NCBI RefSeq assembly: GCF_000764305.2
Contig: NW_025939472.1
Location: 62,001-126,000, forward strand
Source: Hyalella azteca
Lineage: Eukaryota > Arthropoda > Malacostraca > Amphipoda > Hyalellidae
Length of the DNA: 64,000 nt
Direction: 5' to 3'
Shown here: positions 1-12,001 of the stretch, piece by piece
Position numbering within the stretch: position 1 is the stretch's first letter
How the letters are laid out: each line of letters starts with the position of its first letter
Notes under the pieces: model-generated
Told to the model about the DNA's origin: nothing
Databases searched by the model: none
The model's input: only the letters and a program-made list of their open reading frames with translations
Position numbers and translations under genes: made by a program

Positions 1-713
1 GTAGCGACAATATTCTGAGTGAAAATCTTTATTGAATAAAAGGATTTTTAAGAAATTTTACTTAGATTCAACATTTGACAGCTTTGACCTTAGTTTTAAA
101 TGAGGACTCCAAAGAGTAGTGTATAATGTAAGCAAGCATCTGCACGATGAAATCCATATAATTAATAATTCCTTAAATCTCACATCAACGTTTCAATGAT
201 TTGTTCAACAAAATAATAATAATTATCATAATACACGTCTTCCATGCAGCGTAGAGGTCTGAAAATATTGGTTTAGTGACAATTTTATTGTTATCATTAA
301 TATGGTTATAATTATTAATATAATTAACAATAATAATTTTATTACTATATTATTACGATAATATCAGTATTGTTAACAATAATAAAATAATATTATTATT
401 GAATATTAATAAATATTACTAATATTATTATTGATATTGGACAGTTGGCAGACTTCCCATGATTCATTAAGGCGTCACGAGGTGCGAAAAATTAATATTT
501 TAAACACCCACGACAGGGTGTCTTTTGTTCGGCCTTTGCTAACGTGACGGAGATAAAAAATTCGATGACATCATAACAAACGAAGATTTTATGCGCTGGA
601 ATTTTTGTCTACTATCAATGCCAGTTGTGGCTTTAATAATTTGAATATTAAATGTCACACGCGGGTTCCGATGAAGATAAGAAAGTCTCATTGAAATTAT
701 AAGTTGAGTATAA
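1..713. other. AT-rich intergenic, no gene seen
   Basis: No open frame of convincing length or composition. About 280-435 is nearly pure A/T with many ATT/AAT trinucleotides, a low-complexity stretch. The only open frame (539-730, minus) is short and unlike any family I know. Confidence 0.6.
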
Positions 714-773
714 ATGCCGACTGTTCTCACAACGTATCATTTAATTAAACCTCGCGCCTTCTGTTCGGTCCTC

Positions 774-1490
774 TGCGCACCCATCGGGCCCCAGCTATCA
801 ATCGGGTGCCAGTGCCCATCGGGCCCCAGCTCTTCATCGGGCCCCAGTTCTTCATCGGGCCTCAGCTATCAATCGGATGACAGTGCCCATCAGGCCCCAG
901 CTCTTCATCGGGCCTCAGCTCTCATTCGGCACCAGGCAGGTGCCCCCGTGGGGCCCCAGTTCTTCATCGGGCCTCACTTCTTCATCGGGCCTCACTTCTT
1001 CATCGGGCCTCAGTTCATCATCGGTCCCCAGTTCTTCATCGGACCTCACTTCTTCATCGGGCCTCAGTTCTTCATCGGGCCTCAGTTCATCATCGGGCCC
1101 CAGTTCTTCATCGGACCTCACTTCTTCATCGGGCCTCAGTTCATCATCGGGCCTCACTTCTTCATCGGGCCCCAGTTCTTCACCAGGCCCCAGTTCTTCA
1201 TCGGGCCCCAGCTCTTCATCGAGTCCCAGTTTTTAATCGGGCCTCAGTTTTTAATCGGGCCCCAGTTCTTCATCGGACCCCAGTTCTTCATCGGGCCTCA
1301 GTTCTTCATCGGGCCTCAGTTCTTCATCGGGCCCCAGTTCTTCATCGAGCCCCAGTTTTTAATCGAGCCCCAGTTCTTCATCGGGCCCCAGTTCTTCATC
1401 GGGCCCAAGGTTTTTTATCGAGCTCCAGTTCCACATCGGGCGCCGGTGCCCCATCGGGCCCCAGTATCCCATCGGGCCTCAGCGCCTCGC
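774..1490 (+). repeat. 18-bp minisatellite (CAGTTCTTCATCGGGCCC-type)
   Basis: A tandem array of an 18-bp unit (consensus CAGTTCTTCATCGGGCCC), about 40 degenerate units, framed by looser copies at both ends. Because 18 is a multiple of 3, whole reading frames stay open. A plus-strand frame at 714-1502 would encode 262 residues dominated by a six-residue Phe-Ile-Gly-Pro-Gln-Phe repeat. Two other frames are also long (Ser-rich on plus at 877-1236, Glu/Asp-rich on minus at 915-1157). Open frames in several phases point to repeat structure rather than selection for protein. There is no signal peptide, flanking exon or recognisable domain. Confidence 0.9.
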
Positions 1491-2309
1491 CCTTCAGGAT
1501 AAATTATCGGGCCAGTGAAGCGACGAGGCCCCTGGGCCTAAAACCGAGTAGGCCTGCGGCCCGGCGATAGATTTTCGGAAATTAATTCGGCCATCTTAGG
1601 TCTAACCACGATCTTCAGCGTAGGCAGAGAGTTGAATTTAAAACCTGGCACAAGACATGTGGAATTCAAAACCAGAATTGAGATTGTCTGACAGATTTGC
1701 GAAAGGAACTGAGTTATTTTCAATTTTGGGACCATTCTTTATAGTTGTTTTAAATTCTGGGGTCATTCTTAATCATCGAGAATCACGATCCTATTCTAGA
1801 CGACTGCGAAAGGATCGATGTTACATTATCGAAACCCTATTAAAAGTTGGGCTAAAACAATTTGAATCTCAATGAATGTAACCAACTCCACTAAAGTATT
1901 GAAGACGTGCAATTCCCAATGAGCCAGAGTTAAGGTGCGATAATCTTTCGGCCGCACAAAGTATTGACTTCCGATTATAGTTTCGAACACAAGCCTTGAG
2001 CAGCAGTTCTTATTCATGATATATATGAATATGTTAATTATTTTACATGAATTAATAGGTAATAGGAGCTGTGAAAACAGATAATAGAAAACGAGGACAA
2101 TGCTAGTACCGAAGTGTTAAGTACTTCTATACCTGAATTATATTCGTCTACTTTGTCATGCCTGAATTGATGAATGCTTGCAACGATCGTGCGAGGGAAG
2201 AATGGCCAGTTACTGATATGTTCAAATTCTAGTGACTTGAATTGAATGAATAAAGCATTTGGAGGCCCATGTAGCGTTGTATACCGAAGTGCAAGGTGCT
2301 TGAAGCATG
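1491..2309. other. Intergenic, no gene seen
   Basis: The first ~100 bases are GC-rich and continue the drift of the 18-bp array. The rest is ordinary AT-rich sequence with short open frames in both directions (65-94 codons), none with recognisable motifs. Confidence 0.5.
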
Positions 2310-2915
2310 AAAACTGAAGCATGAAGCGCTATGGGTCACAAGAAGGATGTCAAATGAAGCATGGAGCATTATGTGCCGCAGGAAGCATGTCAACTGAAAC
2401 ATGGAAAGCTATGGGTCACAAGAAGCATGTCAACTGAAGCATGGAAAGCTATGGGCCACAAGAAGCATGTCAACTGAAGCATGAAGCACTATGGGTCACA
2501 AAAAAGCATAACAACTGAAGCACGGAGCATTATGGGCCACAGGAAGCATGTCAACTGAAGCATGAAGCCCATGGGTCACAAGAAGCATCTCAACTGAAGC
2601 ATGGAGCGCTATATGGGTCACAAGAAGCATGTCAACTGAAGCATGAAGCCTTATGGGCCACAAGAAGCATGTCAACTGAAGCATGAAGCCCATGGGTCAC
2701 AAGAAGCATCTCAACTGAAGCATGGAGCACTACGGGTCACAAGAAGCATCTCAACTGAAGCATGGAGCGCTATATGGGTCACAAGAAGCATGTCAACTGA
2801 AGCATGGAAAGCTATGGGCCACAAGAAGCATGTCAACTGAAGCATGGAGAGCATGGAGAGCATGGAGCGCTATGGGTCACAAGAAGCATGTCAACTGAAG
2901 CATGAAGCGCTAAGG
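2310..2915 (+). repeat. 40-bp minisatellite
   Basis: About 15 copies of a 40-bp unit built around CAAGAAGCATGTCAACTGAA followed by GCATGGAGC..TATGGGTCA. The CAACTGAAG core recurs at 2391, 2431, 2471, 2512 and 2552, fixing the period at 40-41 bp. Variants alternate in a patchwork (TGGGTCACA against TGGGCCACA, AAGCATC against AAGCATGT), which suggests unequal exchange among unit types. Short open frames on both strands only reflect the repeat. Confidence 0.9.
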
Positions 2916-3934
2916 GGAACCAAGAAGCTGGGCACATCAGAAGCAGCTTCAAAAGAGCCGCGGGCCAGCATTGCTCTTATCATTACCCGACTGGAATGAC
3001 GGCCTAAAATCCAGGTCCGCCCGAGTCTCCAACTGCTGTCGGACCAAAGACCTTCACGGCAAATCATTGCCTTTGCTCAGCTGGTGCCTTTAGCTTGCTG
3101 GAATATCTACAGTCTACTCTACTGCTACCACTTTAAATTAATTACTTGGAGGGAATGCAATAGCTTTTCTTTAGAATTTCTACTTTATGATAGTATTTTT
3201 CCTCAGTTGTTTATTTTATGTTGTTTACGTCTCTTCATTTGTCTTCTTTTGTGTTGTCACCACACTCTACGAATGAGCTTTTTCTTCTCCAGAAAAAAAA
3301 AATTACCATGGAAATATTTGGCAAGAAATTTATTAATGCCGCTGTAATACGTTAAATTTTCGCAATTATTCAGTAGCGGAAATTTATTTTACCCCATACG
3401 ACCTGAGAAATAAAAAAATATACAAATTTAAAAACCGCCACTCTGTATTTGTATTAGAATTTTTGACGTTTTTAAAACCATATTATTTAATTCAATGCCT
3501 TCGCTGATGAATTATGGGTTTTCGTCTATACGTTGAATATTCCTGCGACGAGCATAATATTTGAGCGACGAAATAATGACGACAATTACGACGGATATTT
3601 GAGCGACGATAATTTAATCTCAATATCCTGCGACGAAATTGGGATTGTATTACGTCGATAGTTAAGAACGATCATCCCGTCAACTGAGAACTGATCCTCC
3701 GTCCCTAAAGTTCTATTTTGCAAATAAAATTATAAACTTTTACTCTGTCAATTCCGATGTTCACGACCGAGCCGGTGGTAATTTGGAAATAAATAAGATT
3801 GCCCATGTTATGCTCATATGTAGAATTATTATTGCAGTATTTTCATTTCATACAATTTCGTAATTTTACATCTAAGAAAATCGCGTATTGATTCTCAGAA
3901 ACCATTTCATAAGCAATTTAAAGTCCACGGATTT
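2916..3934. other. Intergenic, no gene seen
   Basis: GC-richer just after the array (2925-3090), then AT-rich. At 3540-3650 a short motif with GCGACGA (TTGAGCGACGA, CCTGCGACGA) recurs loosely about five times, too diverged to call an array. No recognisable coding sequence. Confidence 0.5.
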
Positions 3935-4139
3935 TTCTTTAAGCATTCGTAGAGAATGATGGGGAAAAGATTCTTCATTACGATGTTGAATAACTAGCCT
4001 TGCTGATAAACCTACTTGATGACATCGAAAAATTTAACTTGACCGCCTGCTGCCATTCATCGTATATGCTCAAAACTACGGCTAAGATATCACTGTATAT
4101 CAAATCAGTGATAGTGTTCTTTAAATAAATCATCTGTAA

Positions 4140-4655
4140 TTGAAAGATAAGGAAAATAATTACGTTATGCATGAGTGGCAAACACAATTACTCGAGACGG
4201 ATTGGTTCGACCTTTGCCTTTGTGAGCGTATACTCTTAATACTCCTAATATCGGATCATATTCCCTTGATAAATCTTTTATAATATATAGACAAGGAAAA
4301 TAATTGTGTTATGCTTGAGTGGCAAACACAATTAATCTAGACTGATTGGCTCGACCTTTGCCTTTGTGAGCGCGTATACTCTTAATACTCCTAATATCAT
4401 ATCGTATTCCATTGATAAATCATTTATAATATATTGATAAGGAAAATGATAGTGTTATGCTTGAGTGGCAAACACAATTACTCTAGACTGATTGGTTCGA
4501 CCCTTGCCTTTGTGATCGTATACTCATATTACTTATGTCGGATCGTATTTCCTTGATAAATCTTTTATAATATATAGATAAGGAAAATAATATTGTTATG
4601 CATGAGTGGCAAACACAATTACTCGAGACGGATTGGTTCGACCCTTGCCTTTGTG
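4140..4655. repeat. ~141-bp tandem repeat, array A
   Basis: Four units marked by TTGCCTTTGTG at 4214, 4358, 4504 and 4645, spacing 141-146 bp. Each unit carries GAGTGGCAAACACAATTACT, then a GATTGGTTCGACC-like run, then an AT-rich tract ending in TTTTATAATATATAGATAAG. It belongs to the left composite copy. Confidence 0.9.
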
Positions 4656-5679
4656 AAGGGATTCCCCGTTCCCGTGAAGACTTACACGCGCAACGCGGCA
4701 TCTTGCAATCAATGCTGCGCGCATTCAATTGAAGGAACAACGGACATATGGAAGCCTCTGATGGGCAACTCATGTATTCGTGTAGACCAGAAATTGAAAA
4801 ATTGATGGATGAATTAGTTCAACGTGTAAAACGAGAGTCTTTTCATAGATTATAATGCAGTAAAAACTTTTGTTGTTATCGCCCTCTTGGTGAGTGTTAT
4901 AAATTGTAAATTTTTTTAAAGACAAATTGAGCCATGTATTGAGCCGTGTATTGTTTCGCTGTAACTTGGTCCGACGTTTTTTATTCTCTTGTAAATTTGT
5001 AGACTCTCGTTTGTTTTAAACAACGGATAATTGAAAAAATTATGTGAATTCTACTAATGCGGGTTTAGATGAGTGGGTCACGTCTACTCTGCTGGTAATA
5101 ATTGCGATCATTTCTCCTGCAGTGCTTCAATTACATTAAGTGAAGTTATACTGCTTGTAGTCTTCGATTATTTGTTATTTATTTTATTCCGGGCAGGAAA
5201 CAACAGGACACGTTTCCAGATAAATGCGTAGCAAATGCACTCGCCTTACCGATATTACAACAAAAATTTGAAATCAATGAGGTCACTAAATAAGAAGATA
5301 AGAACATGGATCGAAGTTAAATGGAAAGAATGAACACATAGCGAAGAACTGTTAAATGGAGAAATGCCCGAGATTTGCATTCATTAAAATCGATGGTACA
5401 CGTATACACGTAACGTCCCGTGCTCGTTGTAACTATTAGAGCAACGTGAATGTTATCTATAATGACGAGTACAATGTATTAAATTCCATAGCGGGTAGAA
5501 AACTCTATAAAAGGATTTTATTGAATCTGTTGCAATTTGCAGTTAATTACTGCTCTATTATCGTATGAGAGCTTTACTTATCTCGTTATTTTCAATCTTC
5601 GGCAACATTTAATTTCAGATTAAGTTGTTATTACATGTCAATGACTCAGAATAATGCAGGCAAGAAATCCGCTATAAAT
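4656..5679 (+). mobile_element. LTR-like segment A
   Basis: Near-identical to 6697-7700 (offset about 2025-2035 bp) with only scattered substitutions and small indels, so the two copies separated recently or have been homogenised. It carries a TATA box at 5516 and is followed immediately by a primer-binding-site-like sequence at 5680, as expected for a 5' LTR. The true LTR may be shorter, for example starting near TGTTATAAATTG at 4895. A ~40-codon open stretch ends at the stop near 4854 and is shared by both copies. I cannot assign it to a family. Confidence 0.45.
5516..5523 (+). promoter_or_regulatory. TATA box in LTR-like segment A
   Basis: TATAAAAG in the context AACTCTATAAAAGGATT, a canonical RNA polymerase II TATA box. 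It lies ~160 bp upstream of the putative primer-binding site, a plausible U3/R placement. The identical motif occurs in the second copy. Confidence 0.4.
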
Positions 5680-5700
5680 TGGTGACCCCAGAGTGACATG
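5680..5700 (+). other. Putative primer-binding site (tRNA-Trp-like)
   Basis: TGGTGACCCC followed by AGAGTGACAT directly after LTR-like segment A. The first ten bases complement the 3' end of tRNA-Trp including CCA. The following bases match only partly. The corresponding site is absent after segment B, as expected at a 3' LTR. Confidence 0.4.
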
Positions 5701-5916
5701 TTTTTCATTTAGCATTCGAATTGAATGATGGGGAAAAGATCCTTCATTACGCTATTTATAATAACTAGCCTTGCTGATAAACCTACTTGATGACACCGAA
5801 AATTTTAACTTGACCGCCTGCTGCCATTCATCGTATATGCTCAATACTATGGCTAAGATATCACTGTATGTCAAAGCAGTCATAGTATTCTTTTAATAAA
5901 TCTTCTGTAATTGAGG

Positions 5917-6696
5917 GATAATGAAAATAATTACGTTCTGCATGAATGGCAAACACAATTACTCTAGACGCATTGGTTCGGCCCTTGCCTTTGTGACCGT
6001 ATACTCATAATACTTATATCGGATCGTATTTCCTTGATAAATCTTTTATAAAATATAGATAAGGAAAACAATTGTGTTATGCTTGAGTGACAAACACAAT
6101 TACTCGAGAAGGATTGATTCGAACTTTGCCTTTGTGACCGTATACTCATGATATTTATATCGGATCGTATTTCCTTGATAAATGTTTTATAATATATAGA
6201 TAACGAAAATAATAGTGTTATGCATGAGTGGCAAACACAATTACTCGAGACGGATCGGTTTGACCCTTGCCTTTGTGACCGTATACTCTCAATACTCTTG
6301 ATATCGTATCGTATTTCCTTGATAAATCTTTTATAATATATAGATAAGGAAAATAATTACGTTCTGCATGAGTGACAAACACAACTACTTGAGACGGATT
6401 GGTTCGACCCTTGCCTTTGCAGGCGTATACTCTTAATATCGTATCATATTCCCTTGATAAATCTTTTATAATATATAGTTAAGGAAAACAATTGTGTTAT
6501 GCTTGAGTGACAAACACAATTACTTGAGACGGATTGGTTCGACCCTTTCCTTTGTGACCGTATACTCATGATATTTATATCGGATCGTATTTCCTTGATA
6601 AATCTTTTATAATATATAGATAAGGAAAATAATAGTGTTATGCTTGAGTGGCAAACACAATTACTCGAGACGGATTGGTTTGACCCTCGCCTTTGT
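5917..6696. repeat. ~141-bp tandem repeat, array B
   Basis: Six units of the same family as 4140-4655, marked near 5985, 6126, 6267, 6411, 6547 and 6687 (spacing 136-144 bp). It differs from array A in copy number (6 against 4), showing array expansion or contraction after the larger duplication. Minus-strand open frames (5964-6149) are repeat-driven. Confidence 0.9.
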
Positions 6697-7700
6697 AAAG
6701 GGATTCCCGTGAAGACTTACACGCACAACGCGGCATCTTGCAATCAACGCGGCTCGCGTTCAATTGAAGGAACAACGGACATATGGAAGCCTCTGATGGG
6801 CAACTCATGTATTCGTGTAGACCAGAAATTGAAAAATTGATGGATGAATTAGTTCAACGTGTAAAACGAGAGTCTTTTCATAGATTATAATGCAGTAAAA
6901 ACTTTTGTTGTTATCGCCCTCTTGGTGAGTGTTATAAATTGTAAATTTTTTTAAAGACAAATTGAGCCATGTATTGAGCCGTGTATTGTTTCGCTGTAAC
7001 TTGGTCCGACGTTTTTTATTCTCTTGTAAATTTGTAGACTCTCGTTTGTTTTAAACAGCGGATAATTTAAAAAATTATCTGAATTTTACTAATGTGGGTT
7101 TAGATGAGTGGGTCACGTCTACTCTGCTGGTAATAATTGCGATCATTTCTCCTGCAGTGCTTCAATTACATTAAGTGAAGTTATACTGCTTGTAGTCTTC
7201 GATTATTTGTTATTTATTTTATTCCGGGCAGGAAACAACAGGACACGTTTCCAGATAAATGCGTAGCAAATGCACTCGCCTTACCGATATTACAACAAAA
7301 ATTTGAAATCAATGAGGTCACTAAATAAGAAGATAAGAACATGGATCGAAGTTAAATGGAAAGAATGAACACATAGCGAAGAACTGTTAAATGGAGAAAT
7401 GCCCGAGATTTGCATTCATTAAAATCGATGGTACACGTATACACGTAACGTCCCGTGCTCGTTGTAACTATTAGAGCAACGTGAATGTTATCTATAATGA
7501 CGAGTACAATGTATTAAATTCCATAGCGGGTAGAAAACTCTATAAAAGGATTTTATTGAATCTGTTGCAATTTGCAGTTAATTACTGCTCTATTATCGTA
7601 TGAGAGCTTTACTTATCTCGTTATTTTCAATCTCCGACAACATTTAATTCCAAATTAAGTTATTATTACATGTCAATGACTCAGAATAATGCAGGCAAGA
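6697..7700 (+). mobile_element. LTR-like segment B
   Basis: Second copy of the ~1-kb segment. Similarity to segment A stops at 7700, about 15 bases short of the end of A, so this copy lacks the last bases before the primer-binding site. It contains the same TATA box (7541-7548). Confidence 0.45.
7541..7548 (+). promoter_or_regulatory. TATA box in LTR-like segment B
   Basis: TATAAAAG in the same context as at 5516, offset 2025 bp. If the segment is a 3' LTR, this could drive transcription outward into 7.7 kb and beyond, but no gene is visible there. Confidence 0.35.
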
Positions 7701-9393
7701 TCGGAAAACAGAATAACTATTTATTACTTTATCCGTCCGTTGATTATATATACAAGTTGTATGGGTTCAAGGCGAAATCAAATTAGTTGAAAAAAACGTG
7801 CTTCTTTCAACTGTCCACTGACATAAGAATAACAGAAAATTATTTAATAAAGACTGATCTGTTGCATAAGAAAGTGTGAGAAGAGAATTAATTTATCATG
7901 TCCGGAGTTTTTAAGCCAGGCTGGCTGACCGTGGCAGTCAATATCGAAAACTTATAATTAGACCAATTACAGCGGGCTGGCCACACCGTACCTGCAGCAA
8001 TCAGGAACAACTACTGTAGAGGCTATTAAGAAATAAGATAAATTTGTTAGTTCACTTCATGAGAAATTCGATTTTTTAATCCTGAAAATTTGGTGTCCAG
8101 TGTTCGTCTGGTATTTAAGAATTATCATTGTGAGTGTAATAACAAGAACATCGAATGTTCTCAATGTTCTTCTGGAATTTTGAGGCTCGCTATTTTAAAT
8201 TTAGCAAAATTTAATTTTTCCTGAATTAATTACGAATGATTTTAGAAACTGCATTATCGATGCTTGTGGATGGAGCAAAGGAAATAATATTTGTGATATT
8301 AAGAGTTTTTATCGTTTGAATTCAGAATATTGTTAATTTGAATACTTTTATTTATATTTTGGATTTAATTTTTCATAAACTAAACGTTTAACTTCGTTTC
8401 TTCCTTTTTATTGTAACTTATTTTTGCAATTTTCATATCAACAAGCTCGCATATTACTCGCTTTTATTTTATATAGAAAAGATCGACTCTGCAGTGGAGT
8501 TAACGATTATATGTCTTTGGCATTGAGTCTTTATAAATTTTAGTTCTGAAATTTGTATCGGGAAAAGTAGCAGAGTTCGTCTGAGCGTACAATCATCAAC
8601 CTTCGATGCGTAATTTCCATCCAAACAGTTTAATGCCTCAGCAATCTACGATTAAATTCATGAGAAAAAGTATTATACACACAAATTTTTCTTATTGTAA
8701 TACAATTTTCTTATTGTATTGTAAATAAAATTTCAAAGTAAATTTTCTACACCCAATCTAGTCCTCCATGCTGTGAAGTCCTTGACTTCTAGGACATCTG
8801 ACGTCGTCACAACAGTCAATTTTAGAGCTTCAATTCCCTACAGCGCAATTCTTCGAGAAAAATCAAGATCCTGTTTCTTGAAAGTTCAATCAAGAGGAAG
8901 AATCCGTAGAGTTTTTCTGGACGTCATTACTGTTGGGCGACCGAGCTATTTTTCCGCCTACTTTGGAGGCCTTAAAACTCCAATGAAGTGATTGATCAAG
9001 ACTTTCTTCTCAAAACACTCCAGCGTTCACGGCTCACTACAAAATACGTGTTTTAGATGCTTAAATTAATGTGGTATCACCCTATCAGAGTGCGTTTACG
9101 GGACTTTTTCAGTTCTGAAGTTATTATCATGACTCTATCTCATGTATTTAACTATAAATTAAAATTTATAATAATAATTTCTAAAAACTTACGAAGCATC
9201 AAAAGGTAATATCAGGAATGAAAACTTACTACATGAAGAACCTATAAGAAAAACCTAATCTTTTCTGATAGAGTTCATTTTGGAATTTTTCGAACTCATT
9301 ATGTTCCATGTAGCTTATACAATAGAAAATTACACTTTATCCACCATCGTTTCTTTCAGGCCGCATTTTAAAAATAAAATACATTAAATCAAA
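7701..9393. other. Intergenic, no gene seen
   Basis: AT-rich unique-looking sequence. One 72-codon plus frame (8773-8991) has no recognisable features. No tandem structure noticed. Confidence 0.5.
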
Positions 9394-9925
9394 TCAATTT
9401 TTGAGTAAATTTCTGGAATTTCTCCACTTCCCTTCGCTGCAACTAAAGACAAGGTTGGCCAATATGAAGCCTCCGCACCTCGTGCTGTATTCCCAACTAA
9501 GCCGCTGATTATTCCAAAAATTGGTCACTGCCCCATAAGAAATTTCTCCCATATCAATATTAATGACTCGGCCCGCATGATCATCCGAGCCGAGGGCGTT
9601 AAGATCTTCACAAAGTTCTCTTGCGCTCGACATCGGCCCAGGCTCGTCCTGTTGTCGATTTATTAAGTGAGAAATGGCGAGAATAGAAGCTCTGAAGTAA
9701 AGTGCACTCGAGGAAAGCACAATGGCGAGCCTCGATGATAAATTTGACCACTGCCAATATTTTGGCTCGCCGATCCATAGACTCGGAGAGACTACCGAGC
9801 TTTGGATGTGCTATCACTTGGCCAAGGATGGAGCGAAATGCATGCGAGGCCCAGCATATTGTATAGGGTAACTTTAACTCGGTCCTAATAATGTCAGATT
9901 TACAGCTTGTGTCATTACCGGACAA
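9394..9925 (-). other. Unidentified overlapping open frames in a GC-richer island
   Basis: Two minus-strand frames overlap: 9608-9925 (105 codons) and 9394-9720 (108 codons). The region is visibly richer in G+C and has fewer stops than its surroundings, which could mark a decayed gene with a frameshift near 9610-9720 or an exon. Neither translation shows a motif I recognise, and I see no clear splice sites fixing exon ends. Chance open frames in a GC island are the simplest alternative. Confidence 0.15.
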
Positions 9926-11808
9926 CCTTTGCTCCTACTGATCACTTAATCCTTATATACTTGCACACAAACAGCGACGACTTATGTTGATACTATAGCG
10001 GCTTGAACCGGGTTTGCTCGGGACAGAGAATTTTTGCGATTTCACAGATTTTTCTTACCCAATTTCCTCGCAGTCTGGTTGGTAATCGTTAAAACAAAGT
10101 GTTTTTTTTCGAAGAAAAACCGTGCAAACTCATTTTTCAACGAAAAAAGTCCAACTTACCTGCCTTTTGGAATTTAAAGAAACTTGTAATCTTCATCTGT
10201 GAATATAATCCACACTTTTCAAAATGAAGACAACATATTAATTTTTAAATTGAATTTCACCCTCATTTTTAAATATATCATTAGTATAAATACAGCTCCA
10301 TTCCCACGAAACAGATACACTAGGTATCGTGAACAAGCGGCAATATATGAGGCCCATTCTTCAAATAAATTGTCTGCTCCAGGTATATAGTAGATTAACT
10401 TGTTTTTTACATTACACTCTAAGCGAAGTTCATAACAGAAATTCGTTACATTTGTCACCGTGTTTATAATCACATCTTGAACTGAAGTTGATGCGGCGTG
10501 AGATGGGCTTCTGGACAAAAAAGCGTTCGTCTTTTGTTTGGTCAACAAGTTCAAAAAATGTCTTCCACAATGACTTTTACTCACGAAATCACTTTAGTTT
10601 TTTTGCAGAATAATATTTTTCATAGCACAGACAATGAAATGATAAATATCAAGGAAAAAGGGCTATGTTCCAACATATCCACGTTGATGCTTGATGCAAT
10701 ATGGTGAAAATAAATTTCTTGCGACAGAGTCCGAGATCTTATCTAAACTTTCTAAGCAATCTGTCAACCGAAGATAACTTCATCTTGGGGTCGAAAAATA
10801 GAGATTTTTTCTGCTGCAAACCACACGGTGGTTCACTGGAGAGTTTTTTTCTTATAAGAAGGTCTTCTTATAAAGGGTCGGTTTCTAATTCTGAGGGTAC
10901 GTCTATAGTAAAGCTCAGTCGGAAATCAGTGGAAATTAAAAATTTATTAAAATTCAATCATTCTTTACCATTCTGGTGTGGGAAAGATGCTTTCGATGTA
11001 AACATTGTAGAGGAAATAAGATTTATCTTCACCTTAATCAACCTTTCTAGGTGATTTCAAAACTTGTGAAGAATGTAGTTTTCAATATGTGAAGCTTGAA
11101 GGTAGTTGTTACTTTGAAACAGTTGAACTCACCGCAGTCACGTTCTTCAAAAAAAATATCTTACCAAATATCGCACAGAAATTACCATGCTCCTGAGTTT
11201 AACAAAACAGAATTGGCATGAAATTATGCGTAAACAGCGACGTCGTTCAGCAAGGATAATTTAGTCTCATGGCTGATCAATGTGGTGCCGCTGTGGCATC
11301 AGAGTTCTCCCAAGGCGCCACTTGCCTGCCACTTGGCGCAATGAGGCGTAACTGCTATTGCTCTGCACCGCCAGCCCGCTTATGACTGCACACTCAGAAA
11401 ATAAATGGGTCAATCTTGTCCAAATAGTGAGGCACTTCCTTACCTACGGCACGGTCAGACAGCGGCCCTTATGCTGATACGACCTTTGACATTGTTAGGG
11501 ACCGTCTTTCGATATAATAATTTCATATATAGTTAGGTTACTTGTATGTATTGTCATTTTGTTTTTGAGTTAACTATTACCCGCTATGTACCTCGTCATT
11601 GCTACGTGATCCACCGCAGAGGTTAATGCTTGCATTGTTTATCGTGTTAATCTTCCATGTTGATGTAGTGGTGGCTTTCTGGTTATATTGAATATTATTT
11701 ATATTCGTTTCTTATTCATGTGTGCTATATTTATTTGGAAGTGTTACGTTAATTCAAGTCTTTAATTTGTCTTTATTCGTGCTTTTCAGCGGGGCTCCGA
11801 ACCTATGC
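9926..11808. other. Intergenic with short unassigned frames
   Basis: Contains a minus frame at 10219-10584 (121 codons) and a plus frame at 10701-11054 (117 codons). Neither has a recognisable domain, signal peptide or repeat. 11280-11470 is GC-richer but not open. Nothing else structured was seen. Confidence 0.4.
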
Positions 11809-12001
11809 GTACGCACACAGTGAAAGCAGGTTGCCAGCGTGCTGGTTACCTGCTCAGGCTGGCGCCTGAAACCATAGAATACAGAAGCCTATTCGTACAG
11901 GTTTTCACTGTGAACACTTACATTATTATCCTATGTTCATTCTTGTGGCAGGTTGGAGCAGGTTGCCCGCGCGGGCAAACCTGCTTCCACTGTGTGCGTA
12001 C
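11809..12001. mobile_element. MITE-like element with ~46-bp terminal inverted repeats
   Basis: The left end (11809-11855) begins GTACGCACACAGTG and continues AAGCAGGTT. The reverse complement of the right end (11957-12001) begins with the same 14 bases and continues the same way, with several mismatches further in. Total length is ~193 bp with no coding capacity, typical of a non-autonomous DNA transposon. No clear target-site duplication was found (left flank CCTAT, right flank CCTTA), so the superfamily is not assigned. The inverted repeats are far richer in G+C than the surroundings. A 77-codon frame across it is incidental. Confidence 0.6.

Larger units (their letters stand above)
3935..7700. 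mobile_element. Tandem LTR-retroelement-like structure (internal-LTR-internal-LTR)
   Basis: The interval is two head-to-tail copies of one composite. Copy A (about 3935-5679) and copy B (about 5705-7700) each contain a lead segment (starting near GATGGGGAAAAGAT at 3959 and 5729), an array of ~141-bp repeats, and a ~1-kb near-identical tail with a TATA box. Right after the first tail, at 5680, comes TGGTGACCCCAGAGTGACAT. Its first ten bases match the primer-binding site expected for tRNA-Trp, whose 3' end is GGGGTCACCA. This reads as two LTRs flanking a ~1-kb internal region without gag or pol, preceded by a further internal copy: a non-autonomous LTR element in tandem. Exact LTR starts, polypurine tract and target duplications are not resolved. 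A plain local tandem duplication is the alternative. Confidence 0.5.
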
